49,042 nt of DNA from NCBI GenBank assembly GCA_001275005.1, contig JWZX01002021.1, forward strand, positions 1 through 49,042, read 5' to 3'. Position 1 is the first letter of the stretch. Every line of letters starts with the position of its first letter. Both the position numbers and the translations under genes were made by a program. The notes under the pieces were generated by a model that had not been told where the DNA came from, made no database searches, and saw only the letters and a program-made list of their open reading frames with translations. This document shows positions 1 to 10,900 of the stretch, one piece after another. The stretch is from Chrysochromulina tobinii. Its lineage: Eukaryota > Haptophyta > Prymnesiales > Chrysochromulinaceae.

Positions 1-3000
1 TCGTCTCGCCCGCCTGTGATCGGCACGCCTCCGTCTTGTCGACGACGACCTCGTACTTCTCGCCCGTGATGAACGACATCGTCTTGGCCGCGAACCGCGC
101 TCGCGAGTGCGTATCGGTCGCGCCGGTCGCCACGACGCACCTGGACGTGTGATGCAGCACGCGCAACGGCACGCCTGTGGGAAGCGGGAGCTCGCTTGCC
201 CAGTGCGAGGTGCCGGCATGCACGGAGCGCAGCACCACGTCTACCGACGCGAAGGCACGAGCAACGCGCAGCACCATCGCCGCCGTCTCGCCCACAGACG
301 GCGTGAACTCAACGGTCGCCTCATCGAGCAGGTCGGACTCTGGCACACGGAGCCAAAAGTTCTCGCCCACGTACAGGTTGGCTGCCTGGCCGTCGACGGA
401 GCCCGAGCCGTTGGCGGCGGTTCCGGCGTGCACGACGGCCTTGGACTCACAGTGCACGATTTCAAAGCCGATGCGCTCGGGGAGCGGCAGCGAGCGCGCC
501 CAGTGCTGCGTGTCCACGAGCGCCGGCTTGAGCACGAAGCTCATCGAGGCGCAAGCTCGGACCACCTCGATGACCACCTCGACGCCACGCGCACTCGAGG
601 CGCCGCCATCGACGGTGAAGCTCGCCTCGCCTGCCGAGATGCCCGGGCCGCCAGGCGTGCGCGCTACGTAGGTCTCACCTACGAAGAGCGTGCCGCGCCG
701 CTTGATGACTGACTTGCCCACCTGGTCCGTGACGCCGCTCGCCACTTCCTTATTGAGCAACTTGTGTACGATCGTGTAGCGCAGTCCCGCGGGCGGCGCG
801 AGCGCGATCGAGGTCGCCGTGCGCAGTCGCTCGGTGCGCACCTTGACGACGAGTGTCACGTCGTTGGTCACTCGCTCAAAGGAGAGCTGCACGAGCTGTG
901 GCTGCAGCTGCCCCGTCGCCGGATCGGGCGCGGGCGGGCGGGCGATGAATTGGACAGCCTCGACGCGAACGCCCTCGGCGCCCTGAATGCCCTCGGCACC
1001 CGCGCCCTCGACAGTGTACGACTCTCCGATGAAGAGGGCGTGCGACTGCGACAGGTGGGCGAAGCCGTGATCGTCAGTCGTCGCGTGGCACACGAAGCCC
1101 TTGGTTTGCGTGTGCAGCACGCGCAGCACCGTCGGCGGAATCCCAAGCTCGACGCCCCAATGCTCGGCACCGAGTGCGCGCGACGGCTGCAGCTGCAGGA
1201 ACGTATCAACGGTCGCACGCTCGAGAAAGAGCTCTGCGACGCACGGACTCCCCGGCCGACCTTTCTGCTTCGACGGCGAGTTGGACGACACTTCGAAGAG
1301 CGGCGTGGCGCCACTCGGGGCGGTCAGCGTGAAGGTGGCCGAGCCGCCCCTGACGACGCTCGACTCGCCCACAATGAGGGCGTACTGCTCTCCCACGATC
1401 AGAGCGTCCTGTGCGGGCACGAAGCAGTCGCCGTGTGCGTCGACGTGGCCCGACGTCACGCGCTCGCCCGTGTCCACGTGGTCGATGACGAAGGCGAGCC
1501 CCGGCGGCAGCCCGACGCTTGCCATCCAATTACTGCCGCCGGTGCCTGCCGTCGGGCGGATGCGTACGGCAACCGGCGCGGTCGCGCGGAGCACCGTCAT
1601 GTCGACCGTCGTTGGGTGCATCGAGCGCACCTCGAAGGGGCAAGGCTCGCCCAACACGGCGCCACCCTCGATCAACTCGATCGTGTACGACTCGCCGACG
1701 AAGAGGGCACCTGTGCCACTCAGCTGCGTCTGCATGTATGCGGCGGCCGCGCCGCCACCGGCGGCGGCGGCAGCGGCGGCGGCGGCACGGCGCGAGTAGC
1801 TCCCGTCGAGCACCCGCGCCTTTGTCTGCCGATGGCGCACGACGAAGCCGAAGCCGTCAGGCAGCGGCAGTCGATTGGCCCAATGGGTTGGCCCAAGCTG
1901 CGCGACGGCCCAGCGGATCGTCAGATCCGAGCACAGTCGCTCAGTGTACACCGTCACGTCCAGCGGTTCGTCACCTGGCTGTACGACCACGTTGATCGAG
2001 GACGGGCGGAACGCGGCCGCCGCTGCGCCGCCGCTCGACGCCTCGGGCACGACGCGGATGACGAAACTCTCGTTCACAGCGAGGCCGAAGTCGAGCGCCA
2101 CGCTCGCCCGCTGCACGCTCGGCGGCGGTGCCACGCGCGGCAGCCCCGCACGCTCGCGCTCGGCGGCTGGCAGCGACGGCTGCACTCCGAGAGCCGTCGC
2201 GCGTGTGACGAGTTGGTTGCTTTGGCTATGCAACACCTCAATAGGCACGTTGGTGAGCGGGAGCGCGGCCGCCCACGGCGAGGTGAGCGACTCGCTCGAC
2301 GACACGTGCACGCGTACTTGGCGGGAGAGGCGCGCCAGGTGCAAGGTGACGTCACTCGCGCCGCCGCGTCCCAGGTTGACGAGCTGCAACGCCTTGCTTA
2401 CGTCGAGGGCCACCGCGGCGTAGCCGACGAGGCGCGCCTCAACGGCGACCACCCACACGCTCCCTGTCGCCGACTCGGCGTGCTGGCGTGCTGCGCCGCG
2501 GACGCCGCCCACATCGTTGGCTCCTCCTGCTGCTCCTCCTGCTGCTGACCCAGCTCCTCCTCCTGTTGCTGCTGCTGCTGCTGCTGGGCGCGGCTCGCGT
2601 GGCGCCGCCCACGTATATGTGCCCGCACCCTGCGCGGCCATCGACGCGGGCTGCTCAGCGCCGACAAACAGATAGCCGCAGCTTCCGCCGCCGCTTCCGC
2701 CGCCGCCGCTTCCGCCGCCGCTTCCGCCGCCGCCGCTCCCGCCGGCGTTTCCGCCGGCGTTTCCGCCGCCGCCGCCGCCGCCGCCAGCAGCATCGGAGAC
2801 TCTCCAGAGAGAGTCGGCAAGGTCGGCGCGGCGCTGCGGGATGCGGTCGAGGTATGCCATTAGGTCGACCTCGACGACGACACCGCATTGTGCGGAGTGG
2901 ATGTCGTAGATGGGTGCGCCCACGTCGGACGCGCGCCCTTCGAAGAGCACCTCGCCGTCGTGCCGCGGCGACCGATCCACGACCGTCAGCCGCACGTCAG

Positions 3001-4102
3001 CCAACTTGGCCGCGCAGTGTGGGAGATCGAGATCTCCCGCCGAGTCAAAGTTGGCACGGAGCACGATGCGGAGCTTGGGCTTGGCGGCGAGAGGGATGCG
3101 CAGCTCCACGGGTGCCATGAGCCCGCGTGGCAGTGGCACGCGCGTCAGGCTGAGCATGGCCTCCTCGGCAAAGTAGCCGTCCGCCACGTGCATGGGCACG
3201 CGCACTGTGTACGTCCCACGCAACAGACGCACTAGCACTCCGGGCGCCTCGGGCGGGCCCCCACGCCGGCTGCCGACGCGCTCATCGACGACGAGCTGGC
3301 TCCCGTCATGGCTGAGCACCACGACGCGCGTGTTCGGCAGGAAGTGCGCCGTGCCATCCGGGCGGACCGCGCACGGGCGCAGGTTGAGGTGGAAGACTGG
3401 CACCATCGATTGCACTCCGTCCTGCCAGTCGGGCCAGACGGGCCACTTGCCCGTGTGTAGCTTGGACCACAGGTTGAATGTCACCAGCCGGCCGTCCACG
3501 CGTAGCCGGGCGTCGATTTCGAAGGCGCCCAGGCGCGCGCGTGTGCCCGGCGGCGCGGCCGCGCGCAGCCGGAAGTCGGTCGCAAAGATCGAGACGACTG
3601 TGCCTGGGTAGTAGTTGAGCATGTATTGGCGCACGAGCTCGGCCTCCTCGTGGAAGCGCTCCTCGGTGTGCTTTGTCGACACCTGCGCCTCCCGGTCGCT
3701 CGAATTGAAGCAATACTCGATGACCACTGTCAAGTCGCCCTCAGCTGGCTGCGGAGCGCCGGAACGCTCGAACTTGAGCTCGAGCCATGCGTCCTCCTCG
3801 AGCGCTTGGTAGAGCGGTCGGAAGGCGCGCGGCTCGATGGTGCTGGTGAGTGGTGGCTCGTTGGAGGCTCGAGCGAGCCGCTTGCTCGTTGGAGGCTCGA
3901 GCGAGCTCGATCCGGCGGCAGAAACCGCAAACCTTGGCTCCTGAGAGCAGGCGCCAGTTGAGGGCTTTGGCGGAGCCATTCGGCCACTGGACTGCGGCCG
4001 GGCTGGCCGTGGCGACGATTTGTCGCTCGCATTGGCAAAGGAGACCGATGGTTGACCGCGCGCGGGTGACCGCGCAAAAGCGCCGTTGGTCAGGTCTGCC
4101 AT
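1..4102 (-). CDS. Large repeat protein with N-terminal selenoprotein W (Rdx)-like domain, 3' end outside window
   Basis: The frame is open from the left edge up to an ATG at 4102 (about 1,367 codons visible, no stop seen), so the C-terminus is missing. Residues 1-118 are low complexity. Residues ~119-200 resemble the Rdx/SelW thioredoxin-like fold: a beta strand ending in IEYCFNS (Cys131, Ser134), a helix with EEAELVRQYML, then YPG, GAFEI and LHTGKWP, which match the SelW 'GxFEV...KxxTGxFP' pattern. The usual CxxU/CxxC is CxxS here. A Gly/Ser-rich hinge lies near 2690-2785. From ~2450 to the edge I see about seven repeats of ~105-120 residues, each with HWAxxLPLP...VxH...T...GxTDxxG...LFVGExYxV, like a prealbumin/Cna-B-type beta sandwich. 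Function unknown; redox or adhesion roles are inference. The exact start is uncertain because a 28-bp-period repeat lies in the first 100 codons. Confidence 0.75.
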   Translation of the reverse strand, partial: MADLTNGAFARSPARGQPSVSFANASDKSSPRPARPQSSGRMAPPKPSTGACSQEPRFAVSAAGSSSLEPPTSKRLARASNEPPLTSTIEPRAFRPLYQALEEDAWLELKFERSGAPQPAEGDLTVVIEYCFNSSDREAQVSTKHTEERFHEEAELVRQYMLNYYPGTVVSIFATDFRLRAAAPPGTRARLGAFEIDARLRVDGRLVTFNLWSKLHTGKWPVWPDWQDGVQSMVPVFHLNLRPCAVRPDGTAHFLPNTRVVVLSHDGSQLVVDERVGSRRGGPPEAPGVLVRLLRGTYTVRVPMHVADGYFAEEAMLSLTRVPLPRGLMAPVELRIPLAAKPKLRIVLRANFDSAGDLDLPHCAAKLADVRLTVVDRSPRHDGEVLFEGRASDVGAPIYDIHSAQCGVVVEVDLMAYLDRIPQRRADLADSLWRVSDAAGGGGGGGGNAGGNAGGSGGGGSGGGSGGGGSGGGSCGYLFVGAEQPASMAAQGAGTYTWAAPREPRPAAAAAATGGGAGSAAGGAAGGANDVGGVRGAARQHAESATGSVWVVAVEARLVGYAAVALDVSKALQLVNLGRGGASDVTLHLARLSRQVRVHVSSSESLTSPWAAALPLTNVPIEVLHSQSNQLVTRATALGVQPSLPAAERERAGLPRVAPPPSVQRASVALDFGLAVNESFVIRVVPEASSGGAAAAAFRPSSINVVVQPGDEPLDVTVYTERLCSDLTIRWAVAQLGPTHWANRLPLPDGFGFVVRHRQTKARVLDGSYSRRAAAAAAAAAGGGAAAAYMQTQLSGTGALFVGESYTIELIEGGAVLGEPCPFEVRSMHPTTVDMTVLRATAPVAVRIRPTAGTGGSNWMASVGLPPGLAFVIDHVDTGERVTSGHVDAHGDCFVPAQDALIVGEQYALIVGESSVVRGGSATFTLTAPSGATPLFEVSSNSPSKQKGRPGSPCVAELFLERATVDTFLQLQPSRALGAEHWGVELGIPPTVLRVLHTQTKGFVCHATTDDHGFAHLSQSHALFIGESYTVEGAGAEGIQGAEGVRVEAVQFIARPPAPDPATGQLQPQLVQLSFERVTNDVTLVVKVRTERLRTATSIALAPPAGLRYTIVHKLLNKEVASGVTDQVGKSVIKRRGTLFVGETYVARTPGGPGISAGEASFTVDGGASSARGVEVVIEVVRACASMSFVLKPALVDTQHWARSLPLPERIGFEIVHCESKAVVHAGTAANGSGSVDGQAANLYVGENFWLRVPESDLLDEATVEFTPSVGETAAMVLRVARAFASVDVVLRSVHAGTSHWASELPLPTGVPLRVLHHTSRCVVATGATDTHSRARFAAKTMSFITGEKYEVVVDKTEACRSQAGET
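3856..3906. repeat. 23-bp direct repeat, 28-bp period
   Basis: Two exact copies of a 23-bp unit begin at 3856 and 3884. The period is not a multiple of three, so within the presumed N-terminal coding region the two copies are read in different frames. This weakens the case that this part is under protein-level selection. Confidence 0.8.
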
Positions 4103-4381
4103 ATCTAGGCGTCGTGTAGAGCACGCGGTCCGATTAGAGCACTGCCGGGAAACTCGAGCCCTTCCTTTTGCCGAGGCCTGTGTCTAGCAGGGCGTGTCGT
4201 CCATGCGATAGCGGCCCCCGTGCATGGGGGTCGGGGGGGCCGGAGGTACGTTGTCGTTGCGCGTTGTGTTGACCAGCATAGGCCACTGACAGCACCCAAC
4301 AGCACCCCAGAGAATGCTGCGAGAATGCGAGAAAGGGTGTTGACCTGTTTTTGATGAGGTGGGGGAGACCCACATCTTCTA

Positions 4382-5530
4382 TTATTCGCGCAACCTACCA
4401 CAGTCCCGATTAGAAAGCAGGAGCTCGTGGAAGTGGCCATGCTTGCTCGGGTTGCGCATCACGATGCCCACGAAGCGCTCAAACCCCGCGAATGACTCGA
4501 TCACGTACGCGGAGCCGTAGCCGCCGCTTGCGGGCGCAAAGGCACTCGCCGGCATCGCGTCGCTCACCACAGGCAGCTGGCACACGTCGAGATCGACGGG
4601 CTTGAACGCATCACGCTTGACGTTGCGGTGGGGCAACGTGACTGTCCGGTAGCGCTTTGACGTGATCAAGTCACGGAAGGTGGCCATGGCGGCTGCGAAG
4701 CTGAGATTGTGATGCGCCCACGCACCAGGCTGCACCTCAAGCACAATATCGTTGAGCAGGTGCCACGCAGGCCGCAACGCCTCGAGCACATGCGGCTCAA
4801 AGCCCTCGGTGTCTATCTTGGTCACCGCCACCTCGGCGCCACGAGGAAGCGACGCCAATAGCAGAGCACCGACCTCGAGCGGCTCGACGGGCTGAAAGTC
4901 GCTCGCATTGAGGGCGTCGCTGCCGTGGCGCAGCTTGCCGGACGGCCACCGGCCGCGCACCGCCGTCGGCGAGGCCATCGTGTCGCACCTCGTGCGGGGC
5001 ACCTGGATGGCGGATGCATGCGAGCCCGGGCGCGCTACGTAACGATTGAGCACCGTCGAATTGCCAAGCAAGCCGTTGAGATGCAGGTGGCAGCGCGTGA
5101 GCTGCCAGCACTTGGGCTGCATTTCCACAGCGATCACGCGTGCGCCGAGGCTGGCGCCGACCACACTGTAGTAACCCATGTTTGCCCCGACATCGAGCAC
5201 AAAAGGCGGCGTCGCCACCATCCCTGGCGCTCGCGCAGCTGTGTGCCGCAAGATGGCTCGCACATAGCCCGAGACTGAGAGGCTCTCGATCTTGTCAAAG
5301 TTGCGCATGTACTGGTGCCACCGCCGTAGCACGACCATGTGCTTGTCGCGCAGCTGTGGCCAACGGTAGACGGGCAGCGGCTTTGTGGCGCTCGCGGAGC
5401 AGAAGCCCGTCGAATCGAGGGCGTCTTGCTCGAATGCGGAGGTGATGCTGTCGGCCACAGCGCCGCCGCTGAGTGCAAAAAGCAACGGGAGACGCAGGCG
5501 GCGTGAACGCGTTGCCATTGGTTGTGACAT
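4382..5530 (-). CDS. FkbM-family SAM-dependent methyltransferase, probably secretory-pathway
   Basis: 382 residues. The N-terminus (basic RSRRLRLP, then LLFALSGGAVA) looks like a signal peptide or signal anchor. The core is an FkbM-type class I methyltransferase: motif I is VLDVGANMGYYS (about residues 120-132), followed by VIAVEMQPKCW for ribose binding. The family hallmark K-I-D-T-E-G-F-E-P-H-V-L-E-A-L lies near residues 240-255. FkbM members O-methylate sugars or secondary metabolites; the substrate cannot be read here. The gene is tandem with the repeat protein (279 bp between them) and with the translocator upstream. The ATG at 5530 is the first in frame and gives the hydrophobic leader. 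Confidence 0.88.
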   Translation of the reverse strand: MSQPMATRSRRLRLPLLFALSGGAVADSITSAFEQDALDSTGFCSASATKPLPVYRWPQLRDKHMVVLRRWHQYMRNFDKIESLSVSGYVRAILRHTAARAPGMVATPPFVLDVGANMGYYSVVGASLGARVIAVEMQPKCWQLTRCHLHLNGLLGNSTVLNRYVARPGSHASAIQVPRTRCDTMASPTAVRGRWPSGKLRHGSDALNASDFQPVEPLEVGALLLASLPRGAEVAVTKIDTEGFEPHVLEALRPAWHLLNDIVLEVQPGAWAHHNLSFAAAMATFRDLITSKRYRTVTLPHRNVKRDAFKPVDLDVCQLPVVSDAMPASAFAPASGGYGSAYVIESFAGFERFVGIVMRNPSKHGHFHELLLSNRDCGRLRE

Positions 5531-5971
5531 GGAGTTGCCGCCCGGAACAGCGCCTATTCCAAACTCAAGTCAAGACAATGCATTTGCAAATCCCGAAGAG
5601 ACACAGGCGGGGAGCGCACACTTCGGGGGACCCTACAAGCTAAGATATCTCAACGGCCTGTGGCGGGATAACTGTTTTGTGGACGCCCGCGGGCCCCGTC
5701 CTCGCCGAGTTCCGTACTGTAGTCTGTACTCCCGGGTGGTGTCTCAGAGAGAGGGTGCTGGATCCCGTGGTGGACCGACGTGCACCGAGCGACGCCTGCA
5801 TGCGAGCCGCGCAAGCAAGCCCACCCCACGCGCACTCCGATGCCATGGTGCATGTGGGGGATTCACACGCGGGCCGACGTCTGCTGTCAGCCGCACTGTG
5901 TACAAGCTTGCCGCGATGCAGCTGGCGGCCGAGCCTCGGTTCGCCACCCAGCCGCCCCTAGCCGCCCACGC
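5531..5971. other. Intergenic region, 441 bp
   Basis: This stretch holds the 5' flank of the methyltransferase gene and the 3' flank of the translocator gene, both minus strand. I see no convincing ORF, RNA gene or repeat. Confidence 0.6.
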
Positions 5972-7060
5972 TCACTCGGCCTTCTTCTTCGGCGCTTCGG
6001 CCTTCTTGCCGAAGAGGTCATCTATGACTGAATAGATGAGCACGAAGCCAATGGCGATACCCGATCCAATCTTTTGCTCCTCGGTGAGCGCCTTGCCGGT
6101 TACGGCGGACATGTACACCATCACGATCACGCGCTTCGCCGTGTTCGCCACCGAGGCGGTCACGGGGCCAGTCGCCTTGATCGTCATGGTTGCGAGCTCG
6201 TTGTAGAGATAGAAGGTGAGCCCTGAGACGAACAGCCCCACTTGCAGTTTGCGCTCCGTGGCGAGCAGGTGCATGAACTCAGGGAACTTTTGCCACTCGG
6301 TCGCGATCATCACGGGCACCGAGATGAGGAACGCAAGCACCTCCGTCATCGCGAATTGATTGGCCACGTCGCCAATGCGCATCTTGAATGCCTTGTCGTC
6401 CATCAGCTTCTTGTTCTCAGAGCCCTTGAAAGCGGCGAACGCGTTGCTGAGCATGCCGAAGACGAGGGCGGTCTGGTCGAACTTCAGGCCGTATGCACCG
6501 GTCTCTGGGCTCTTCTTGAGGCTCGCGAACGCCACGCCGCCCACGATGCAGAAGAGGCACGAGACCTTGGCGAGCGACAGCGACTTCTTGTAGAAAACCG
6601 TGTTGACGAACGCGGAGAGCACCGGCTCGCCCGCCTTGACAATTTGGCCAAAGAGCGGGTCGGCACCGAGGCAGAAGACGCCCGACGAGTGCGCTGCCGC
6701 ACTGCAGAAGCCCACCGGGATCATCGCCACAAGATCCGTCCTCGTCGTCTCGGGCAGCTTCATCCTGTCAGGAAACTGAAGGCCACACAATTTGATCGGG
6801 TTCATGCGGACAAGCCACATCAGCAGCGCGTAAATCGTGCAGACGCCGAGCTGCATCGTAGACACCGTCATTGTCAGACCCCCCTTCTTGCCGCCCGCAC
6901 CATCCAGTGCCATTTTGTTGTACTCGTTGTAGTAAATGTTGCCGACGTACCAGAAGACAAAGAAGAGGAAAAGTGCGACTGAGTCAGGCGCGCCCTTGAA
7001 GGTCTTCTTCGCCTCAATCTCCTTCACCTCGACGTCGGGCCCCATCACGACGCCGGTCAC
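5972..7060 (-). CDS. Triose-phosphate/phosphate translocator (DMT superfamily)
   Basis: 362 residues with about nine or ten hydrophobic segments. TPT-family marks are FFVFWYVGNIYYNEYNK at the first membrane segment, the DPLFGQIVKAGEPV region, and GPVTASVANTAKRVIVMV in the eighth segment, which contains the conserved Lys-Arg that binds phosphate in plant TPTs. The family exchanges triose phosphate, 3-phosphoglycerate or PEP for phosphate across plastid membranes. No long bipartite plastid leader precedes the first membrane segment (only ~28 residues). The protein ends in KKAE, which fits a KKXX ER-retrieval signal. Location in an outer, ER-connected envelope membrane of a complex plastid is therefore an attractive inference. 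Exact substrate unknown. Confidence 0.9.
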   Translation of the reverse strand: MTGVVMGPDVEVKEIEAKKTFKGAPDSVALFLFFVFWYVGNIYYNEYNKMALDGAGGKKGGLTMTVSTMQLGVCTIYALLMWLVRMNPIKLCGLQFPDRMKLPETTRTDLVAMIPVGFCSAAAHSSGVFCLGADPLFGQIVKAGEPVLSAFVNTVFYKKSLSLAKVSCLFCIVGGVAFASLKKSPETGAYGLKFDQTALVFGMLSNAFAAFKGSENKKLMDDKAFKMRIGDVANQFAMTEVLAFLISVPVMIATEWQKFPEFMHLLATERKLQVGLFVSGLTFYLYNELATMTIKATGPVTASVANTAKRVIVMVYMSAVTGKALTEEQKIGSGIAIGFVLIYSVIDDLFGKKAEAPKKKAE

Positions 7061-7983
7061 GCGGGGGTGCGTGAAATTGTTACGTCGAGCTGAGCGCGCG
7101 TCCAGCGTCCATTGATGACGATTCGAATGGAATCCGCCGGCAGCTGCGGCCTAATAAGTCAGTTTCGTCGCGGTTCCACCGCACGACAGCTGCTGCCTTT
7201 ATCAAGTACATAGTACATTGTTCGGCTGAGAAAATAGGTCCCTGCAGAAGAGCTAGTGGAAACTGCATCCGTCATTGACATTGCGTCCGGTGCTCTCCGG
7301 TGTCTTCATTCTCTTCAATGGCCCGTGTCTTGGGTGTTGACTTATAACCACTGTGTTGAGACTTGAGAGTAGTTCGTAGTTGAGAGTTGTTGCACAATTA
7401 GGTCACGTTCATGCACGATCAGTGTGAAGAGCGAGGCATAAGATTTAAGATACTGTGGGAGATCGGTGCTCGACTGTGTGAGTCAGTGAGTCTGGCAGCC
7501 TGAGTGAGTACACATGTAAGATGTAATATGTAGTGCTGGTTAGTAAAACTCGCCAAATGGCAGCGTTCTACTGAGCGTTCTACACGTGGCGAGGGGGGTA
7601 CCCATGGCTAGGCATACAGAGCGCGAGACTCTGAGACTGAGAGGAGCCGCCCCGGCCCACAACGAAGGACAAGCGAGTGCGACGATACACGGCCGGACAG
7701 ACGTTGTCGTCTGTCGTTGAGACGTGTATTTGTATTATTTAAGGGACGAGAGCGGACTCAGGTAAAACCTCGCGAAACAACAATAAACTTACAATAAACA
7801 TGGCGGATTTCGACGGGCAAGTGAGAAGTGTACGGTCAGGGGCCCGGAGCTCGAGACCGGCCGATGAAGTCAGACCGCACTTGGGTCTAGGACAGGAGCG
7901 CGAGACCGGAGAGACGTAGGCGTCCACGGCTCTCACGGAACGGAAGCACAAGAACCAACGCGGCGACTTTCTAAAGGACCTGA
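7061..7983. other. Intergenic region, 923 bp, relatively AT-rich
   Basis: This region carries the 5' flank of the translocator gene and the 3' flank of the coiled-coil gene. Base composition drops in GC between about 7200 and 7560. A 9-bp direct repeat (gcgttctac) occurs at 7563 and 7575. No ORF with recognisable content, tRNA or other RNA gene was found. Confidence 0.6.
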
Positions 7984-10900
7984 CTAGTGACTATCTTGTG
8001 AGGGCCGCTCCATCCAGAGCAACTCCGACTTGCTCGTTGCAAGGTCCTTACCCAGGTGGGGGATCGTCTGGGGGCGCCCCCAGTGGTCCGTGGCAGCCGC
8101 CTTCAGCCGGACGAGCGCGAGGTTGGTCTTGAAGCACGCCCCAGACGAGGCGCCCGCCGAGCGCGCCAGCTTGATGTACTCGAGCGCCGCTCGGCTCGCT
8201 TTCAGCTGAGCGGGCGTGGGAGGCGCCCGCTTGTGAGCGTCGCGGGTCTTGCCCATCTTCAGAACTTTGGCCGAGGCCGCCTTGAGTTCCTCACGCGAAA
8301 AGGGTGGCGGCTTGTCAGCCCCGCGGCGACGGGCCGAAGGCGACGGCGTCGCGGCCACATGCGCCGCCCCAGCGGGCGGCGAGGAAGGATGCGGCGGCGC
8401 GACCCACGCGGCTGTAGCCACACCGTCTAGTGAAGGCGACGGTTGGCCTGTCCGAGTGCTCGCGACGGCGCGGGGTTCGCTCGGCGCCGCGCCCACGACG
8501 GCGCGGGGCCCGCATATGCACGGCGCCGAGAGAGACGCGCTCAGCTGCGGCGCGGCGGATGGCGCTGACCGTGCCGGCGCTGTGGATGGTGCTGGCGGTG
8601 CCTGCAGTGCCCGTGACAGCGCTGAGGACGACGATGCTGGCGGGGACTGCCCCTCGGGCAACGGCCACGCCGTCGTCGGTGAGCTGTGGGCACTCGTGAG
8701 CGCCTTCGTGAGCGCCTTCGTGGGCGCCTTCGTGGGCGCCTCGCGAGCGGCGGTTGTGCGGGCCGCGGCGGCGGTCGTGGCCGCCCTCGCATACTCTTCG
8801 CCCTCTCGCGCGTCGAGGAGTGGCGCGGCCACCACCATCAGCGCCGCGAGCGCCTGCTCGAGGCGTGCGAGAGGCTCGACACCGTCGCGTTCGGCGTCCT
8901 CTTCGTCAAAGATGCCGAGCGCGTCGCTGTGCTTCCCGCCGGTCACGGTAGCAGGGACCGAGGCGGCGACGGACGCAGAGATGTACGCAAGACGAGCACG
9001 GTCGTCGTCGTCGTCATCGCCGTCGTCATCGTCAGCGGCGGCGGTGGGTGCGGGGACGGGCGGCCCTCCAAAGGACCATATTGCGCCACCCACCCCCTTG
9101 GCAGCGCCTCGTTGGCAGCGCCCCGTCATCGAGCTCAGCCTCGAGGCACGGTCGAGTGACCCAGCGCGTTCCTCCGTCTCCTCCGCCTTCTCTGCAACGG
9201 CGGTTAGGAAGACAGAGGATGGCGACCCAAGGCTTGAGGCCGAAGGCGACGGGGAGGTGACCGCCCCATCGGGCTGCCCATGCTCGAACGTCTTGATGGC
9301 AGCTCCCTTTCCCGTTCCGGGCATCGGCTTGAGCTGAATCGAGCTCCGTTGGCGCCGACGCGGGCTGCCAGTCGGCAGGTGGTACAGAGGAGGTGGGCTG
9401 CCGCTCGGCAGGCGGGGCCTGACCGCCTCGGCGCTTTCGTTCGCCTCCACGGCGGCCACTTCCATCGTCTTGCGCTGCTCGCGCACCTCGCGCTCCACGC
9501 GACGGATGGCTCCTACCGTCCAGTCGGCAGCATTGGCCAACGCCATCTGCAGCGCTCGGAGCTGCTGTGACGCGCGCTCGGCGAGCTTTTGCGCGCCGTC
9601 GTGACGCTCCTCCGCCTCCGACATTCGAGCCTCCGCCTCACGCCGCGCCTGCAACCGCACCTCCTCAAGCTCATCTGCCCCCAGAGGAGAGCTGCCCACG
9701 GGTGGTATGGGCGCAGCGGCTGCCGCCACAACGTTCGCTGTGCTCACCGACACTGCTGGCTGGTTGGTGCCGGCCACCACCGCCTCGCCGCCCTCCCTGC
9801 CCTGCTTGGCACCGCCACCCTCGGCACCGCTGCCGCTGCCGCCGCCGCCGACCACCTGCCATTGGGCCAACGCCTCGCGCAACTGGAGCAGCTGTGCCGC
9901 GAGCCGATCACGCCGAGCAGAGGTCTCTTGCATCTGCACCTGCATCGTGCGGTCGCCATTGCGCACAAATTCCACCACGTGGCGCAGCTTGGTCTGCAAC
10001 GGCGTGCCCGGCGCAATTCGTAGGATCGAGCTCATGTGCGCAAAGGCATGCTCCAGCCTCGCCAGCTGCTTCTTCACCTTCGCCTGTTTGGACGCGTTCT
10101 CCAAGAGACCCTCAGCAGCGTCTCTGGCCGCCACCGCGGTGGCCGCGTCCAAGCTCGCCATCTTCTCCTCCGCCAGCTTCACCAGCAGCGGGTGGGGTTG
10201 CACGGTCCTCGGATCGGTGGCCATATGGTGCGCAAGCTCCTGCTCCTTGCGCAGCTTCGCGAGCCTTGCGGCACGCTGCGCGGAGCGCTTCGCCTCACGC
10301 TCCCTCGCACGGTTGAGCTCATGCACCGCCTGCTGGGCTTGCGAGCGGGCGTGCTCCCGTTCGTTATCCTCGCGTGCAATGACTAGATTCAGGTGATCCC
10401 GCTCAGCCTCGCCCCTCTCCTTAGCGCGTCGCAGGTCAGTGCGGAGGGCGGCGATGTTGCTCTGCATGTACTCGAGTACCTCCGCCGTGCCCTCCGCCTC
10501 GGCGAGCTCGTCCTCAGCCTCGGCAACTTCTACCATCAGGGATGCCATCAGCTCGGCCTGTGGCGGCGGCGCGATCGCGGCCGCGGCGAGCATCGCGCGC
10601 TCCGCACCACCGCTCGGGCTACCAAGAGCGCCCACCCCGCCCCCAGCCAATTTACCGGCCACTTCGGATGGTGCCCTCCGGCGCTGCACTGGCGAGACAG
10701 CCGCAGCCGACGGCGGCGACTCGAGGACGACATGCGAGCTTGAGGCACTGAGGCGCGCGAAGGCCACGCGAAGGCGCTCCTCTCGAGCCGCTTGCTCCTT
10801 CGTCGCGGCCATCTCCTCTTTGAGATCGGGACGCACCTGCATGCAATGAGGGAGGCACTCAGAGGCACTCGGAGGCACTCAGAGGCAATCAGACACGCGC

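Noticed and set aside
764-2548. 594-codon plus-strand ORF
   Set aside because: It is antisense to the repeat protein. Its translation is Arg/His-rich with no domain, while the minus frame shows clear repeated motifs.
8249-9337. 362-codon plus-strand ORF over the coiled-coil gene
   Set aside because: An Ala/Ser/Gly-rich shadow of a GC-rich coding strand; the minus frame is much longer and consistent.
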